Assembly: GCA_030770425.1 (NCBI GenBank)
Contig: JASJFT010000067.1
Span: 149,017 to 213,016, forward strand
DNA from: Darksidea phi
Taxonomy: Eukaryota; Ascomycota; Dothideomycetes; Pleosporales; Lentitheciaceae
DNA length: 64,000 nucleotides
Reading direction: 5' to 3'
Shown here: positions 61,667 through 64,000 of the stretch, piece after piece
Position numbering within the stretch: position 1 is the stretch's first letter
Layout: the number at the start of each line of letters is the position of its first letter
Notes under the pieces: generated by a model
What the model was told of the DNA's origin: nothing
Databases searched by the model: none
The model's input: the letters and a program-made list of their open reading frames with translations, nothing else
Translations under genes and position numbers: made by a program

Positions 61667-63260
61667 TGAAGGTGACGATGCGTGAAGTCAAAAGAAGATG
61701 TGGTCAAAGTGGCTCCCGTGTGACACAGAGTCTTCACCCGCCGGGAATGAGGGCGTGCCCTAGGAAGCTGGAAAGGTCTTCGTTCCAGTAGGCGGGGTAA
61801 CGTTCAGGGGTTCTACGCAAATGGACTAGGGGGGTTGACGTTGGTTCAAGGTTTGTGAGGTTTTCCCCGCATTGACAAGCGGCAATATCGCGCTAACTTA
61901 ATCGCGAACGTTCCGTCACTACAAAGGCAAGCACGAAGCCAATTGCGCTCGCAGGTTTTGGCCTTGACATGAAAATTATTCCGAAAATGATTGCGAAGTG
62001 TCGAATGACAGCTATCGTGGCCGACGCCAAGAGAGTATTTTCGAAAGCTTTTCTATCAATCACAGCTAGTAGTGAATGGGTTCTCTGCAAAGCCTTTCGG
62101 CAATGGAGTCTGGCTGTCCCGTGGCACCCTCCTGGTTTCTCAGGACTGGAAAGTATTGCGCGCTAGAAAACTTGGTAATAACACATGTGCCCAACGGTGC
62201 CTCCACCGAGCAAAATTTCCGGCGTTGCGGCCATGCAGATCAAGACCGCATCGGGGTACTCGTTTGCGTATTGTGCGTTACACAAGATCTCATTGCTTCG
62301 GTAATCTCGGATACTCGGAGTATTTTGCATGTACACTGTGGCAGACTGGGGGCGGCCCGCACGCTAGTGGACTCTGTCAGCGGTTGGAGTATCGATACAT
62401 AGGTATATGGTCCACAAAGGCGTTTTCTTGCTGCTCTCCGAATTCAAAGCCAGTCTATATCTGTCGTAATATTGGTGGGGCTGTTCCCCGCTTCTTTTAG
62501 CTGTAGAAAATTACGCTAGATCATGGGGGTCTTTAGAAGTGTTCCGCCCAATCAAAGGCTGTCGAATTGTATGTGAGGAAGGAATGTAGATTGCTTGCGA
62601 TCAATTCAATCACTTCAGCCAGTCAGCTATGGTCCATGGACCAGCTCATTACCTCGGCGGGTAACAGAGAGTGGTGAAGCCATGCAAAAGGTAGCGAGTC
62701 TTGGTAGAATCTCTTCATACAGCCCTCCTCCTAGCTCGAACGACAAGTGGCTAATTGTACAGGGGTGTATAGCCAATTCGTTGGTTTTGAAAGATGAAGA
62801 AACTGTGCTTGAGGAGACAAGTGTTGGCTTTGATTCATGTCGAAATGTAGGCTAATGTGCATTTGTATTCCTATAGTGATAGCACCTGTTTGAAGGGGCG
62901 TATCGTACGCCGGGCTGAGTTATGGAAAGGCGATAAAGGCACGGAAAAGGGACAGGTTGGGATGAAAGTAGGCGAGCATCGAAAAGAATCATATACGCAA
63001 GCGCAGGCAGAAAATAATGCTATAATCTCATCAAATGTCCACATAACACCCGTGGCGAGCGAATGGGACATATACCAATCCTGCAAAGAAGGCATTTACT
63101 GGTATTATCCATCCGAATTTTACATACGGGTGTGGGTGGCCAAGGCATACGTGTTAGGAAAGGATTACCGAAAAATACGCTGATGTAGGCAATCTTTTCC
63201 CAAATGGCCTTGTTGGTTGCCTGATTGTTTAAAACACGTTAGTAGCTAGATACGCATTGC
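61667..63260. other. Disordered accessory-looking spacer
   Basis: About 1.6 kb with no supported gene. Short frames appear on both strands, for example 62857-63183 plus, with no family. It lies 3' of the HET-domain fragment and may hold its degraded C-terminal part, but nothing is recognisable there. Confidence 0.4.
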
Positions 63261-63674
63261 CTAGAGAAGACTTACATTTCTTACAAGGTACTGGATGCTC
63301 CGCTCTTCGACGCTGAAGTAGGTCAAAGGGATCAAAGGGAATCCTTGGAGAGCTTTGATAGATATGCCTGTGATCTCGGCAATTTGGATTGCAAGCGAAT
63401 CTTTGTCGCCAAGTAGATTACCTTCCACAGAAAAGAATTCAACGTATGCCGGAGCAAGCAGCTCTTGTAGTGTCCATCCTCTAGTGAACCATCTGCTCTC
63501 CTGAAAAGATTTGTTGTTGTCGGCGGAGCTACTGGTAGTAATATCAGAGAGGTATGCGTAGCATTTAGTCGAATTGTGGTACCAGCGAAACATGGAGTTG
63601 ATGGCTTCAGAAACCTCTGTGGTGCTTAATTGATTGATGCAAGACGGTATCGGAATCTGGACCGCTGCGCACAT
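63261..63674 (-). pseudogene. HET-domain (heterokaryon incompatibility) gene fragment
   Basis: A 137-codon open frame carries the core of the HET domain: EVSEAINSMFRWYHNSTKCYAYLSDI, then ESRWFTRGWTLQELLAPAYVEFF, and FSVEERSIQYL. This domain triggers cell death when genetically different fungal cells fuse. The usual WIDTCCIDK block just before is degraded (QIPIPSCINQLS), and upstream to the right there is no matching N-terminal part. After VEER the usual MAYSLLGIFG segment is not found in a normal form; a GTAAGT donor near 63276 could lead to IWEKIAYISVFFG, which only faintly resembles it. I call it a broken or heavily diverged gene. A spliced active gene is not fully excluded. Confidence 0.65.
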
Positions 63675-63898
63675 TGGGCTGCTAGTTTTCTACTGCGTCT
63701 GGATTGCAGATTGGCAAGAGTGCCGCCGCTTGCCTGCCGCGTTCCTCAAAAGGTCGCGTGCCCGATGAGTCGAAGCGGCTCCACTTTTCACCATTAAAGT
63801 GGGGCGAAACGGTGTTTATTATAATATTAAAGTTCATATACTGTACTAAGCCTAGTGTGGGTGCGCTAACTCATCGCTACCGCTGTTGGTCTGCCAAC
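63675..63898. other. Unassigned DNA between HET fragment and repeat
   Basis: About 220 bases with no frame that continues the HET domain. An AT-rich run (tttattataatattaaag) lies near 63817. Nothing further is supported. Confidence 0.4.
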
Positions 63899-63995
63899 GC
63901 TCTGTGGTTCGGCGGCACATGTCATTTCTCGTCGCCTCAATCCCCCAAGCAGGCTCTGTGGTTCGGCAGCACATGTCATTTCTCGTCGCCTCAAT
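63899..63995. repeat. Tandem repeat, 43-bp unit with 54-bp period
   Basis: Copy 1 spans 63899-63941 and copy 2 spans 63953-63995, both starting GCTCTGTGGTTCGGC and ending CGTCGCCTCAAT. They differ at one base (GGCGGC versus GGCAGC). The spacer is CCCCCAAGCAG. The array may continue past the right edge of the window. No coding or RNA role is apparent. Confidence 0.85.
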
Positions 63996-64000
63996 GTTCG

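Overview
This window is nuclear DNA of a filamentous ascomycete (Pezizomycotina; a Dothideomycete or a close class is my guess, not proven). The evidence is dense genes on both strands, many short introns (about 45-170 nt) with GTRNGT donors and CTAAC/CTGAC branch points, and typical fungal families: VTC4, BLI-3, a CCG-6-like GPI protein, an ascomycete laccase, a Pth11-like receptor and a HET domain. Nearly all gene models below were built by joining exons by eye. Each join was checked for phase, splice sites and continuity of the family's protein pattern.

Layout. 0.3-25 kb is mostly housekeeping: VTC4 (polyphosphate), a Gfo/Idh/MocA dehydrogenase, a decayed accessory gene (5.05-5.89 kb), a bifunctional pseudouridine-5'-phosphate glycosidase/PfkB kinase, OST1 (N-glycosylation), tyrosyl-tRNA synthetase, a conserved nuclear protein, HEM4 (heme), BFR1 (mRNP/ER), BLI-3, SPC34 (DASH complex), RPN3 (proteasome), an ankyrin protein resembling AVO2 and a short-chain dehydrogenase. 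25-34.5 kb is gene-poor and holds only a GPI-anchored cell-wall protein, a SET-domain protein and a small conserved protein, with about 2 kb non-coding spacers. 34.6-46.2 kb is dense again: ALG1, the MSC2-type zinc transporter, a TFIIIC subunit and the PRP2 helicase. 47-52 kb has a small secreted protein and a secreted laccase. 53-58 kb has SEC24 (COPII coat) and the AP-2 sigma subunit. From 58 kb to the right edge the DNA looks accessory: a Pth11-like receptor, a doubtful membrane-protein frame broken by a TGA, a degenerate HET-domain fragment and a 54-bp-period tandem repeat.

Most genes act separately. Loose themes are the secretory and glycosylation route (OST1, ALG1, SEC24, BFR1, MSC2, APS2) and several compact divergent promoters (VTC4/oxidoreductase, glycosidase-kinase/OST1, HEM4/BFR1, SPC34/RPN3, ALG1/MSC2). 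I see no secondary-metabolite cluster, intact transposon, tRNA, rRNA or CRISPR array. I found no convincing wholly new system. The best leads are the two decayed self/non-self-type genes, two GC-AG introns, micro-exons and the disordered right end.
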